A model generated the notes under the pieces. It searched no databases and was not told the DNA's origin. It was given only the letters and a program-made list of their open reading frames with translations. A DNA stretch of 29,360 nt, from assembly GCA_038202795.1 (NCBI GenBank), contig JBBREQ010000024.1, positions 1 through 29,360 on the forward strand, read 5' to 3'. The stretch comes from PHET01 sp038202795 (GTDB lineage Bacteria; Actinomycetota; Coriobacteriia; Anaerosomatales; PHET01). The position numbers and the translations under genes are program-made. Shown here one piece after another: positions 6,550-15,427 of this stretch; position 1 is the stretch's first letter; each line of letters opens with the position of its first letter.

Positions 6550-7422
6550 ATGCTCTCGCTCGCCCTGCCCAAAGGCTCCCTCGAAGAGCAGACGCTGCTG
6601 CTGTTCTCGCAGGCGGACATCGCCATCAAGAAGTCCAGCCGCGAATACAATCCCACCTGCGAGGATCCGCGCATCGAGCGCGTGAAGATCCTTCGCCCGC
6701 AGGAGATCCCCGTCTACGTTGAGGAGGGCTACTTCGACATAGGTATCTCAGGGCACGACTGGGTGCGCGAGAGCGGAGCCGACGTGGTCGAGGTCGCCGA
6801 GCTGCCCTACGCCAAGACCGGCACCGGCGTCGTGCAGATGGTGCTGGCTGTGCCGCAGGAGTCGCCAATCTCCTCGGCACGCGAGATTCCGGCCGGAAGT
6901 CGCATCACCACGGAGTTTCCCAAGGCGACCAAGGAGTTCTTCGACGGGCTGGGCATCGACGTCGAGGTGCACTTCAGCTATGGCGCGACCGAGGCTAAGG
7001 TGCCCGAGATGATGGACGCGCTGGTCGACCTCACCGAGACCGGCTCGACCCTGCGTCGCAACGGGCTGAAGATCATCGACGTGATCCTGACTTCAACCAC
7101 CCGTCTTGTCGCGAGCAAGGAGGCGTGGGCTGACCTTGCGAAGCGCCGGGAGATCGAGGAGATTCGAACGCTCCTGCTGGGGGTGATCGAGGCGCGCGGT
7201 CGCGTGTTGCTCTCGCTCAACTGCGCACATGACAAGCTCGAGGCCGTTATCGGTGAGCTACCGGCGATGAAACGGCCCACGGTGAGCAAGCTGTACGGCT
7301 CCGAGGACTACGAAGTCACCACGGTCGCCGACAAATGCGATGTCAACGTGCTCATCCCTCGCCTCAAGGCGGCCGGCGCCGAGGACATCCTTGAGATGCC
7401 CATCAGCAAGATCGTCCGGTAG
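6550..7422 (+). CDS. hisG: ATP phosphoribosyltransferase, long form (HisG)
   Basis: Catalyses the first step of histidine synthesis, ATP + PRPP to phosphoribosyl-ATP. The 290-residue length and the C-terminal segment (about 210-290, starting near LLGVIEARGRVLLSLNC) identify the long form with its own PII-like regulatory domain that binds histidine, so no HisZ partner is expected. Seen motifs: LALPKGSLEEQTL at the N-terminus, GISGHDWVRESG, and the PRPP-binding loop within DLTETGSTLRRNGL followed by LTSTTRLV. The ATG at 6550 was chosen because ALPKG follows directly, as in homologs; GGAGG-like sequence precedes it. No other his gene is in this window, so hisG is separated from the rest of the pathway. 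Confidence 0.95.
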   Translation: MLSLALPKGSLEEQTLLLFSQADIAIKKSSREYNPTCEDPRIERVKILRPQEIPVYVEEGYFDIGISGHDWVRESGADVVEVAELPYAKTGTGVVQMVLAVPQESPISSAREIPAGSRITTEFPKATKEFFDGLGIDVEVHFSYGATEAKVPEMMDALVDLTETGSTLRRNGLKIIDVILTSTTRLVASKEAWADLAKRREIEEIRTLLLGVIEARGRVLLSLNCAHDKLEAVIGELPAMKRPTVSKLYGSEDYEVTTVADKCDVNVLIPRLKAAGAEDILEMPISKIVR

Positions 7423-7446
7423 GAGCCGCGCAGCGCGTCGCGCTCC
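7422..7446 (+). terminator. Weak GC hairpin after hisG
   Basis: GGAG-C-CGCG pairs with CGCG-CTCC across an 8-nt loop immediately after the hisG stop codon. There is no T run, so termination is uncertain. Confidence 0.28.
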
Positions 7447-7503
7447 ACACATGCCCGCTCGGCCTGTGGCACACTAGGGAGCCAACGATCACAGGAGCGA
7501 TGG

Positions 7504-8238
7504 ATGCCGCGAGCTGGATGGTGCCGCGAGTGCGGTGAGTGGGTGTGGGTCGACCCCCAGGGGGCGTGCCAGAACGGGCATAGCTCCGAGTGCGTGGGCG
7601 GAATCTATGATGCCGAGGAGAACCTATCGGGCGTTGAGCCTGGTGCGCTCGACTTCGGCGTAGGCGACTTCCCCTCCAACCTCGATCGGTTCAACTGGGG
7701 CGCGTTTCTGCTTCCGCTCCCGTGGGGAGTGGGCTTTGGCGCCTGGACGGTCGTGCTGCTCTGGATGCTGATGACGACCGTGCCCCTGACGTTCGCGATG
7801 ATCGTAGGTTCCTTTGGCGAGGATGCGCTCGCTGCCAACCTGCTGCTCGTGAGTCTGGTTGGCGAAGTGATATCCGGCGGTATCCGATTGTGGATCGGGG
7901 CGAGCGCCACGCGGATGTTGTGGGCGCGGGAGCAGCAGCGGCTCAAGGTCGTGGAAGGCGCGAAGCCGCGCTTCGGCGTGAGCAGCTATCTCGCCCGGCA
8001 GGCGATCTGGACCCGCGTGGGCATCGGGCTCACCGTCCTCATGATCGCGAGCCTGGCGCTGCTGGTGTTCTCGACGGACCCCACCGTCGCTTCGATGATG
8101 GAAAAGCAGGGAATAACATCCCAAGACGCCGCCCTTTCAGCGTTCTGGCTGATGGCTGAGGCCGGGCTGGGACTGTGGCTCGCAGCGAAGATGCGCCAGG
8201 AGGGCGTTGTCGAACCGCCCCCCGCGCAGGAGATGTAG
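7504..8238 (+). CDS. Zinc-ribbon membrane protein, unknown function
   Basis: A 244-residue protein. The first 30 residues hold Cys7, Cys10, Cys22, His25 and Cys29 (WCRECGEW, then CQNGHSSEC), which looks like a small zinc ribbon or treble-clef site. After an acidic linker, a WGAFLLPLPWGVGFGAW motif resembles the entry of DUF2628-like membrane proteins, and three to four helices follow (about 72-100, 115-135, 180-200, 215-232). The ATG at 7504 is supported by AGGAG 6 nt upstream; an ATG at 7500 is out of frame. The aldo/keto reductase gene starts 6 bp after its stop, so the two are almost certainly co-transcribed. Function unknown. Confidence 0.82.
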   Translation: MPRAGWCRECGEWVWVDPQGACQNGHSSECVGGIYDAEENLSGVEPGALDFGVGDFPSNLDRFNWGAFLLPLPWGVGFGAWTVVLLWMLMTTVPLTFAMIVGSFGEDALAANLLLVSLVGEVISGGIRLWIGASATRMLWAREQQRLKVVEGAKPRFGVSSYLARQAIWTRVGIGLTVLMIASLALLVFSTDPTVASMMEKQGITSQDAALSAFWLMAEAGLGLWLAAKMRQEGVVEPPPAQEM

Positions 8239-8244
8239 GGAGCC

Positions 8245-9075
8245 ATGGTGTTGACGATCGACTCGACGGTGCGACTCTCCAGCGGAGTCGAGATGCCGCG
8301 GTTCGGTCTGGGCACCTACAAGTCGCAGCCGGGCGATGAGGTCGAGCTCGCGGTCGCGGTTGCCCTGTCGAACGGCTACCGTCTCGTCGACACCGCCTCG
8401 CTCTACGACAACGAGCCGGGAGTGGGCACTGCCCTTCGCGCCAGCGGCCTGCCCCGCGAGGGTGTGTTCGTCACCACCAAGGTCTGGAACGACGACCAAG
8501 GCTATGAGGGTACCCTGCGGGCGCTCGATCTCTCGCTCGCCAAGCTGCAGACCGACTATGTCGATCTCTACCTCGTGCACTGGCCGATGCGCTCGCATCT
8601 CAAGGGCACGTGGCGTGCGATGGAGGCAGCGCTGAGTAGCGGCACGACCCGCGCAATCGGCGTGTGCAACTTTGCACAACCGCACCTCGAGGAACTGATT
8701 GGCATCGCGTCGGTGCCGCCTGTGCTCAATCAGTTCGAATTTCATCCGTGGCTCCAGCAACCCGGCCTGCAGGCCTACATGGCCGAGACGGGAATCGCGT
8801 TGCAGGGGTGGGCATCACTCATGCGCGGGCGTGTGGCCGAGCTGCCCGAGCTGATCGCGATCGCCGAAGCGCACGGGAAGTCGCCCGCACAAATCGCCAT
8901 CCGCTGGGTCTTGCAGAAGGGCCATTGTGTCATTCCGAAGTCCGTGCACGAAGAGCGGATCGTCTCAAACGCCCAGGTGTTCGATTTCGACCTTACCGTG
9001 AGCGAGATGGCCACGATCGATGGACTCGATCGTGGTTTCCGATTGGGCAAGGACCCCCAGGAGTACGTTTGGTAG
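8245..9075 (+). CDS. Aldo/keto reductase (AKR5-like)
   Basis: A 276-residue NADPH-dependent carbonyl reductase with a TIM-barrel fold, acting in the cytoplasm. The catalytic tetrad is complete: Asp49, Tyr54, Lys79 and His112 (in DTASLYDNE, TTKVW and LVHWP). Other family signatures are RFGLGTY near residue 20, GVCNF near 140, and the cofactor-binding IPKSVHEERI segment near 231-240. Overall it resembles the 2,5-diketo-D-gluconate reductase and methylglyoxal/glyoxal reductase group, but the substrate cannot be told from sequence. It lies 6 bp behind the zinc-ribbon membrane protein and ends at a strong bidirectional terminator. Confidence 0.93.
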   Translation: MVLTIDSTVRLSSGVEMPRFGLGTYKSQPGDEVELAVAVALSNGYRLVDTASLYDNEPGVGTALRASGLPREGVFVTTKVWNDDQGYEGTLRALDLSLAKLQTDYVDLYLVHWPMRSHLKGTWRAMEAALSSGTTRAIGVCNFAQPHLEELIGIASVPPVLNQFEFHPWLQQPGLQAYMAETGIALQGWASLMRGRVAELPELIAIAEAHGKSPAQIAIRWVLQKGHCVIPKSVHEERIVSNAQVFDFDLTVSEMATIDGLDRGFRLGKDPQEYVW

Positions 9076-9101
9076 GGCTCGTTTGGAGTCTGTGACACGC
9101 G

Positions 9102-9130
9102 AAACGGCCGCCCGTTGAGGGCGGCCGTTT
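9102..9130. terminator. Strong bidirectional terminator
   Basis: AAACGGCCGCCC (9102-9113) pairs perfectly with GGGCGGCCGTTT (9119-9130) around GTTGA. A tail of T on each strand makes it work in both directions, between the convergent aldo/keto reductase and rubrerythrin genes. Confidence 0.85.
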
Positions 9131-9152
9131 GCCTTGGACTGCTTGCAGGAGG

Positions 9153-9728
9153 CTACAGGCAGTCGCAGTAGAGTTCGAAGTAGGCCTGCGGGTGTTTGCA
9201 CGCAGGGCAGAGCTCGGGGGCCGAGGGACCTTCGTGGACGTAGCCACAGTTGCGGCACTTCCAGCGCACGAGTGTCTCGCGGGCGAAGACGCGGCGGTTC
9301 TCAACGTTCTCGAGCAATTTGCGGTAGCGGCGCTCGTGCCAGTTCTCCACCTGGGCGATCTCGCGGTACGAGGTGGCGATCTCTTCGAAGCCCTCCTCGG
9401 CGGCGACGTCGGCGAACGTGGGGTAGAGCTCGCTCCATTCCTCCTTCTCGCCCTCGGCGGAGGCGAGCAGGTTCTCAGCGGTCGTGCCGATCCGCCCGGC
9501 GGGGTAGGTGGCCGTGATCTCAACGGGACCGCCCTCGAGGTACTTGAAGAAGATCTTGGCGTGCTCCTTCTCGTTGTCCGCGGTCTCGGTGAAGAGCGCG
9601 GCGATCTGCTCGAAGCCTTCCTTCTTGGCCGCGGAGGCGAAGTAGTTGTACCGCATGCGCGCCTGGCTTTCGCCGGCGAATGACTTCAACAGGTTCTGCT
9701 CCGTACGTGTTCCTTTGACGCTGGCCAT
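9153..9728 (-). CDS. rbr: Rubrerythrin
   Basis: A 191-residue non-haem iron protein that reduces hydrogen peroxide in anaerobes and microaerophiles. The N-terminal four-helix ferritin-like domain carries the di-iron ligands in FAGESQARMRYNYF, ADNEKEHAKIFF and the paired EExxEE...ENWHERRY stretch. The C-terminal rubredoxin-like domain has CRNCGYVHEG and CPACKHPQAYF, two CxxC pairs for one Fe(Cys)4 site. Length and domain order are normal. The ATG at 9728 was chosen because MASVKGTRTEQNLLKSFAGE is the family N-terminus and AGGAGC lies 6 nt upstream; the longer frame has no such support. It is convergent with the reductase across a terminator, and its upstream region contains an inverted repeat. 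Confidence 0.96.
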   Translation of the reverse strand: MASVKGTRTEQNLLKSFAGESQARMRYNYFASAAKKEGFEQIAALFTETADNEKEHAKIFFKYLEGGPVEITATYPAGRIGTTAENLLASAEGEKEEWSELYPTFADVAAEEGFEEIATSYREIAQVENWHERRYRKLLENVENRRVFARETLVRWKCRNCGYVHEGPSAPELCPACKHPQAYFELYCDCL

Positions 9729-9748
9729 CGTGTGCTCCTGTCCGTGTG

Positions 9749-9774
9749 GTACTTCGCGCATAGAGAAGAAGTAC
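9749..9774 (-). promoter_or_regulatory. Inverted repeat upstream of rubrerythrin, candidate operator
   Basis: GTACTTC (9749-9755) and GAAGTAC (9768-9774) are perfect 7-bp arms separated by 12 bp, 20 bp before the rubrerythrin start. A -10-like TATGCG lies between the arms on the minus strand. This position suits a repressor site, possibly peroxide- or redox-responsive. It does not match the PerR/Fur consensus that I know. Confidence 0.35.
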
Positions 9775-9886
9775 CCGAACGCGCACTACGCTAAGCCTAG
9801 AACGGCATCGGGCAGGCGAAGCAACGGCCACACAGCCGCGACACGAGGGCACAGTGAGGACGGGGGGCGGACGGGAATCGCGAGGG

Positions 9887-10660
9887 TTACTCGATGAAGT
9901 AGCACGATCCCAAGTCGATCGGCGCATCGGGCGGGTCCTTCGCGAGTACTTTCTTGCGGTTGTCGGGCTCGCAGGGGTTGATCGTCTGCAAGACGCCGTC
10001 CACGGTTGCTGCGAACAGCGATCCGGGAACGCTGGTTGCGACCTCGTCGTCGCCCCACTTGGCGAAGAACCGCGTACCCGAGCACAGAAGCGAGACGTTG
10101 AGCGTGCCCGACAGGATCGGCTCGGCGGTACTCTCCGAGCAGATTCCGTGCTGGCCGATGCTGCGCAGTGCAGTCGCCTCGCTGCGGTGGAACGTGAACC
10201 CCTGCACCAGTCGCATCGACTGGTAGGCGTTGGCCATCACGATCACCACGTCGGGTCCGCGGTCGGTGAACAGAGCGACCGGCTGCACAACGATTCCCAG
10301 CACCGTACGGGGCACGACCGCGATGTTGCCCACCACCGCATCACTGACCCCCTTGTCGCGATGCAGTCCGCACTCGCTGTAGCTCGCCGAGTAGGACGGT
10401 TCGTGTGGCAGCGCCTCGAGACCCAGAATCTGCCGAGAAGACTCGCAGGTGAAGTGCTGGGGACCCAGTTTGACGGCCCGTCCGCTGCCGGCCTGTTTGA
10501 CGGCCGCGCAGTAGTAGGTCTTCGCTCGGGCCTCTTCGACCTCCCACGAGTCGAACTCCGCGCGCGTACGCAGCAGCTTGATGCCCACTGGCTGACGGCT
10601 GAGCCGGAGTGCCTTCGTGAGTTCGGATGCTTGGTGTGCCCAGTCGGTCTTCGCGATCAT
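9887..10660 (-). CDS. DUF169 family protein
   Basis: A 257-residue cytoplasmic protein of the DUF169 family, recognised from PVGIKLL near residue 25, the YYCAAVKQAGSG element with Cys51, a TCESSRQILGL segment, and the later LSLLCSG-like and FFAKWGDDEV segments. Seven cysteines are spread through the chain, several at family-conserved places, which leaves metal, cluster or haem binding open; the function of the family is not established. The gene begins 24 bp after the last gene of the osmoprotectant transporter in the same direction, so it may be the fifth gene of that operon, though the ribosome site (ACGAGAG) is weak. Confidence 0.85.
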   Translation of the reverse strand: MIAKTDWAHQASELTKALRLSRQPVGIKLLRTRAEFDSWEVEEARAKTYYCAAVKQAGSGRAVKLGPQHFTCESSRQILGLEALPHEPSYSASYSECGLHRDKGVSDAVVGNIAVVPRTVLGIVVQPVALFTDRGPDVVIVMANAYQSMRLVQGFTFHRSEATALRSIGQHGICSESTAEPILSGTLNVSLLCSGTRFFAKWGDDEVATSVPGSLFAATVDGVLQTINPCEPDNRKKVLAKDPPDAPIDLGSCYFIE

Positions 10661-10684
10661 CTCTCGTCCATTCGGTTCGGTCGC

Positions 10685-11394
10685 CTAGAGGCTTTTGTCG
10701 ATGATGAGCGCCAAGAGCGCAGAGGGGATGGCGCCTTCGAGCACGAGCGAGGGATTGAACTGGCTGGTGCCGGCCATGATGGGCACGCCCAGTCCGCCGG
10801 CACCCACAACCGCACCCAGCGTCGCCGCGCCTACCGCTATGACCAACATGTTCTTGATGCCGCCCATGATGACGGGCATGGCCAGGGGGAGCTGCACGTC
10901 GGCGAATCGCTGAGCGCGGCTCATCCCGATACCTTGTGCCGCGTCGACGGTTGCGGGAGGGACGCTCTCGATACCGGCCACGACGTTGATCATCACCGGC
11001 AGAACGCTATAGATCACCAGCGCCACGACGACCGGCTTCCAGCCGTAGCCCATGAGCGGGACGAGCATCGCCATCACCGCGATAGAGGGAAACGTCTGGC
11101 CGAAGTTGGCCAGGTTCACGATGAGCTCACGGAAGGTGCTCCCGGCCGGGGTGAGCAGAACCAGGCCCAGCGTGACGCCGATCGCCAGCGCGAGCGCACT
11201 TGAGATGCCCGCGAGAGCGAGATGCTGGCCCATCAGCGCAGCGAGCGTCTCGCGCTCGTAGAGCAGCGGGGACTCGTTGGGGAACAGCAGGCCGAGCAAT
11301 CGAGCAAAACCCTCTTCGTTGAAGGTCATCCATACCAAGGCGGCGGTCATCAGTGCGACCGACAGCCAGTGCCTCCTGAGTCCGATCACCTCGG

Positions 11395-11398
<4 letters not shown>
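10685..11398 (-). CDS. yehW: Osmoprotectant ABC transporter permease (YehW-like)
   Basis: A 237-residue inner-membrane permease of the glycine betaine/choline/proline (ProW/OpuCB) group. After one N-terminal helix (about 10-27) it has the usual five-helix core and the coupling motif region VDAAQGIGMSRAQRFADVQLP that contacts the ATPase, followed by GAATLGAVVGAGGLG typical of this group. The gene overlaps the ATP-binding subunit gene by 4 nt (ATGA), so the two are translationally coupled. Gene order (binding protein, long permease, ATPase, short permease) equals that of E. coli yehZYXW and Salmonella osmU. Confidence 0.9.
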
Positions 11399-12332
<934 letters not shown>

Positions 12333-12336
<4 letters not shown>

Positions 12337-13523
12337 GCGATGCCTCCCCCTTGCGCGGTGCGTACCATGCCCTCGACGAACCTAAGGGACGCGTCGATCA
12401 CGAGCGCCAGTCCCACGATGGGGATCACTCCCAGCAATACGAGATCCGCGGCAGCCTGCTGTACCCCGAAGAACACAATCTGCCCCAGCCCCCCGCCACC
12501 TACCAGCGCCGCGAGAATGGCGGCCGAGGTGGTCTGCACGGCGGCGATGCGCACGCCGGCGAGCACCACCGGAAAGGACAGCGGCAACTCGACGCTGAAC
12601 AGTCGCTGGGACGGCTTCATTCCCATTCCGCGCGCCGCGTCGGTCACGCCGCCGTCCAACGTTCTGAGCGCCGTGACGACGTTTCGCGTTATGGGGTAGA
12701 GCGCGTAGCTGAGCAGCACCACGAACACCGGCGCCCAGCCGATTCCCGAGACCCCCAGCGCACCAAGAGCCGGCACGTTGGCGCCGAGCCAGCCCATGGG
12801 CACGATGAGCAAGCCGATGAAGGAAAGCGCGGGCAGAACCTGCGCTATGTTGAGCACCGCGAAGACCGAGCCCTCGACGCGCGGATTCTTGGCCGAGAAC
12901 ACGCCTGCGATCAGCCCGATGACCAGCGCGACGCTGGTGGCGCCCACCGTATAGGCGAGCTGCTGTCGGAAGGCGATCTGGAACGCCTCGGCGTTCACCT
13001 CGTATTCTTGCATGATCGACAGCGAATCCAGCTGTCCCGAGACGAGAAGCACGGCGATTCCCGTGACTCCTGAGATGCCCACCAGCACTCTCAGAGGACG
13101 CGATTCGATCCGCTTGAGCGCCGAGAAGATCACGATGTAGCAGGCGAGCAACGTCAACCAGTACGACAGCCCCACCGAGACGCGTGCGGCATCGCCCTGC
13201 TCGGCGATGAAGACGACGCCGCGGCGGGCGATGAGCAGGGTGGAGAGGACCATGATGATGTTGGCGGTGAGCCCGCGCACCAACGCGCCTGCGCGCCCGG
13301 TGCGCGGGAGGCTTGCGAGGAGCGCGATCGTCCACAGTCCCAGAAGCAGCCAGGCACCGGGGCCGAGCGCGGCCGGAGCTGTGGCGTCCGCGCCCGCCAT
13401 GATGCGGTTTGGGCGCAGTTGCACATAGGTACCGGCAACGCTGACGAGGGCCCCGATGAGGGCCCCCGTCGCGCCGATCGACTGATCTCCCGCGAACGCG
13501 CGGGTGCTACTTGAGGAAGCCAT
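12333..13523 (-). CDS. yehY: Osmoprotectant ABC transporter permease, long (YehY-like)
   Basis: About 396 residues, the size of E. coli YehY (near 385) rather than a plain ProW permease. The N-terminal half has four to five extra helices (about 35-145) absent from the short permease, and the C-terminal half holds the conserved permease core with a coupling region VTDAARGMGMKPSQRLFSVE and the LAALVGGGGLGQIV motif. The ATG at 13523 overlaps the binding-protein gene by 17 nt. An in-frame TTG at 13532 has AAGGAG only 4 nt upstream, so it could be the real start; longer starts would lie deep inside the upstream gene and are unlikely. Confidence 0.88.
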
Positions 13524-14475
13524 TCGCCTCAAGGTACTCCTTTGCGACCGCCTTGGGGTCCTTGCCGTCAAAGGCGACCTGCTTATTGAGGTCCTGGAGT
13601 TTGGCCTGATCGAGTGACTCGAAGACCGGTTGCAGGAGCGTGATTATCTCCGGGGCAGCCTTGGTCACCTCTCCGCGGAAGACCGGGGCGGGCTCGTAGA
13701 CCGGCGGTACGCTCTTGGTGTCCTCGATGAGCTTGAGGCCCAGCTCGGCGAGCTGACCGTCGGTGCCGTAGGCCAGCGAGAAGTTGACGCCGTCAGTACC
13801 CTCTGCAACGGCCTTGAGCATCTGAGCGGTCACTCCGTCGGCCAGAGGTACGAGCTGGCTCTTCTTGAGCTTGAAGCCGTATGCTTCCTCGAATCCCTTG
13901 AGGCCCTGTGAGTTGTCGGCCCAGGTCTGAGAGCAGATGACCTTGGTCTCGCCGCCGGCGTTCACGTACTTGGCGAAGTCCTCCATGGTCACGATGCTGT
14001 TCTTCGTGAGGAAGTCTGACTGCGCGCTGAGCAGCTCGGTGTTGTTAGCCGGCGCAGGGGTGAGCCAGGAGATGTTGTTCTGCTCCATATCGAGCTTTTT
14101 GATGGTGTCGTAGCCGGTCTTGGCGTCGTTCCACACCGGCAGTCCCTCTTGGCCTTCGATGTAGTACTGGCCCGAGCCGGTGTAATCGACAGTCGCGTCG
14201 ACCTCGCCTTCGAGCAGCGCTTTGCGGACGACGTCGGGAGTGCCCAGCTTGGTCTTGTCGACGGTCTCAAACCCGTTGGCCTCAAGTATCTGGATCACCA
14301 TCGATCCCAGCAGGGCACCCTCGGAGTCGAGCAGCGAGCCGACCTTGATGGCCGGGACCGTCTTCTTGGCGGGCTCGGCGGGGGCCGCAGAATCCGGGGC
14401 CTGCTGCGAGCAGCCTGACAGGACGAGACCGGCGAGTGCGAAGACCGCCACGGAAAAAGCGAGCGAGCGTTTCAT
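13507..14475 (-). CDS. yehZ: Osmoprotectant-binding lipoprotein (YehZ/OsmF-like)
   Basis: A 322-residue solute-binding lipoprotein of the OpuAC/quaternary-amine family, first gene of the transporter operon. The signal peptide has a lipobox LSGC with Cys22 as the lipidation site, followed by a Pro/Ala-rich linker. The mature part opens with KVGSLLDSEGALLGSMVIQI and includes VDYTGSGQYYIEG and AYGTDGQLAELGLKLIED, both typical of glycine-betaine-type binding proteins. Aromatic residues from these loops usually form the cation-binding box, but substrate choice among betaine, choline or others cannot be told. GGAGG is 5-6 nt before the ATG. Confidence 0.92.
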   Translation of the reverse strand: MKRSLAFSVAVFALAGLVLSGCSQQAPDSAAPAEPAKKTVPAIKVGSLLDSEGALLGSMVIQILEANGFETVDKTKLGTPDVVRKALLEGEVDATVDYTGSGQYYIEGQEGLPVWNDAKTGYDTIKKLDMEQNNISWLTPAPANNTELLSAQSDFLTKNSIVTMEDFAKYVNAGGETKVICSQTWADNSQGLKGFEEAYGFKLKKSQLVPLADGVTAQMLKAVAEGTDGVNFSLAYGTDGQLAELGLKLIEDTKSVPPVYEPAPVFRGEVTKAAPEIITLLQPVFESLDQAKLQDLNKQVAFDGKDPKAVAKEYLEANGFLK

Positions 14476-14542
14476 GGATTCCTCCAGAGGTCAGCGATCC
14501 AGACCAACAGTACCGGCTATACCCATCCTGGGACGTGGCAAC

Positions 14543-14571
14543 AGCATAACCTTGTGTGATTGAATGCGCCA
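14543..14571 (-). promoter_or_regulatory. Weak candidate promoter for the yehZYXW-like operon
   Basis: On the minus strand TGGCGC (14571-14566), 17-bp spacer, TATGCT (14548-14543), about 70 bp before the binding-protein start. The -10 is fair and the -35 poor. Confidence 0.27.
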
Positions 14572-14624
14572 CTAGTGCTTATGGGAAGTTCGCAGAGGGT
14601 GCGCGGCGGGTCCGGCAGAGCCGA

Positions 14625-15344
14625 TCAGGCTTCGACGACGCGCGCTTCGCCTTGTTCGACGAGCGCATAGCGCAGACGGGGGCCGCGGCCGGTGCTCGAG
14701 TGACCGCCGGGCTCGACCAGCAGCCATCCCCGCGAGCGCAGGGCGGCCAAGTGCGCACCTGCGACGGCCTCGGGCGGCGTGTGACCGACGATCTGCCTGA
14801 GGCCACTGGGTATGCGCTCCAGCTCCAGCGGGCGAAACCACAAGGGTCCCAGCTCCCCGCCGATCAATCGGTAGCTGCCCAGGTCGTCGTAGTCGAGCGG
14901 CATGCGGCGCACGGCACTCGAGATCTCGTCTCGGAACCGCTCGTTGAGCGTGGCGGCGATCGCTGCGGCATCGGTGCCTGAAGCGCCGATGATGTCGCTG
15001 AGCGCCTCGGACACGCCTGCGTGCGTCACAAGCCAGCCCTCTGCCTCGGCCGCCAGCGGCCACTCGCCGCTTGCAAACCGGCGGGCCAGTTCCGGCGCCA
15101 TCGCGCGCGTTTGGGGATTCTGCGGGTTGATGCGCAGACCGATGGCCGCCGAGACCTCGTGGTTGCCCGCGAGCACGACCGCGCCGTACGACTCCGCACG
15201 TCCGATCGTGTCATCAGTGCCCACGTCGACCAGGTCGCCCGCGACGATCAGCCGGTCACCTGCCGAGAAGCCAGCGTGCTCGAGAACATCATCGAGCAGA
15301 CCGGCGTTGCCGTGGAGATCGGAGACGATGATGGTACGGGGCAC
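14625..15344 (-). CDS. Calcineurin-like metallophosphoesterase
   Basis: A 239-residue two-metal phosphoesterase. Motifs run in the standard order: DLHGN near residue 10 (D-x-H), GDLVDVGTDD (G-D-x-x-D), GNHE, VTHAG and GHTPPE, which together supply the ligands of the dinuclear site. It resembles ApaH and PPP-type serine/threonine phosphatase-like enzymes, but substrates in this superfamily range from phosphoproteins to dinucleotides and cannot be assigned. The start is a GTG: two in-frame GTG codons at 15350 and 15344 follow a GGGAG ribosome site, and the second has the better spacing. A -10-like TACACT is at 15390-15385. It is followed (in its own direction) by about 50 bp without a clear terminator. 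Confidence 0.88.
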   Translation of the reverse strand: MPRTIIVSDLHGNAGLLDDVLEHAGFSAGDRLIVAGDLVDVGTDDTIGRAESYGAVVLAGNHEVSAAIGLRINPQNPQTRAMAPELARRFASGEWPLAAEAEGWLVTHAGVSEALSDIIGASGTDAAAIAATLNERFRDEISSAVRRMPLDYDDLGSYRLIGGELGPLWFRPLELERIPSGLRQIVGHTPPEAVAGAHLAALRSRGWLLVEPGGHSSTGRGPRLRYALVEQGEARVVEA

Positions 15345-15384
15345 AGGCACTCCCGGAAAAGTGTCTCGTAGGGTCGCGTGTGGA

Positions 15385-15390
15385 AGTGTA
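15385..15390 (-). promoter_or_regulatory. -10-like element for metallophosphoesterase gene
   Basis: TACACT on the minus strand, 40 nt upstream of the GTG start. The same hexamer precedes the alkyltransferase gene. No convincing -35 is present. Confidence 0.25.
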
Positions 15391-15427
15391 GCCGAGCAGC
15401 AGTCCGACGGGCAGGGGCTGAGCCGGA

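Noticed and set aside
9854..11203. Plus-strand open frame of 449 codons opposite DUF169 and YehW-like genes
   Set aside because: It is His/Arg/Asp-rich without domain motifs and crosses two real genes plus their gap; a shadow of GC-rich codon use.
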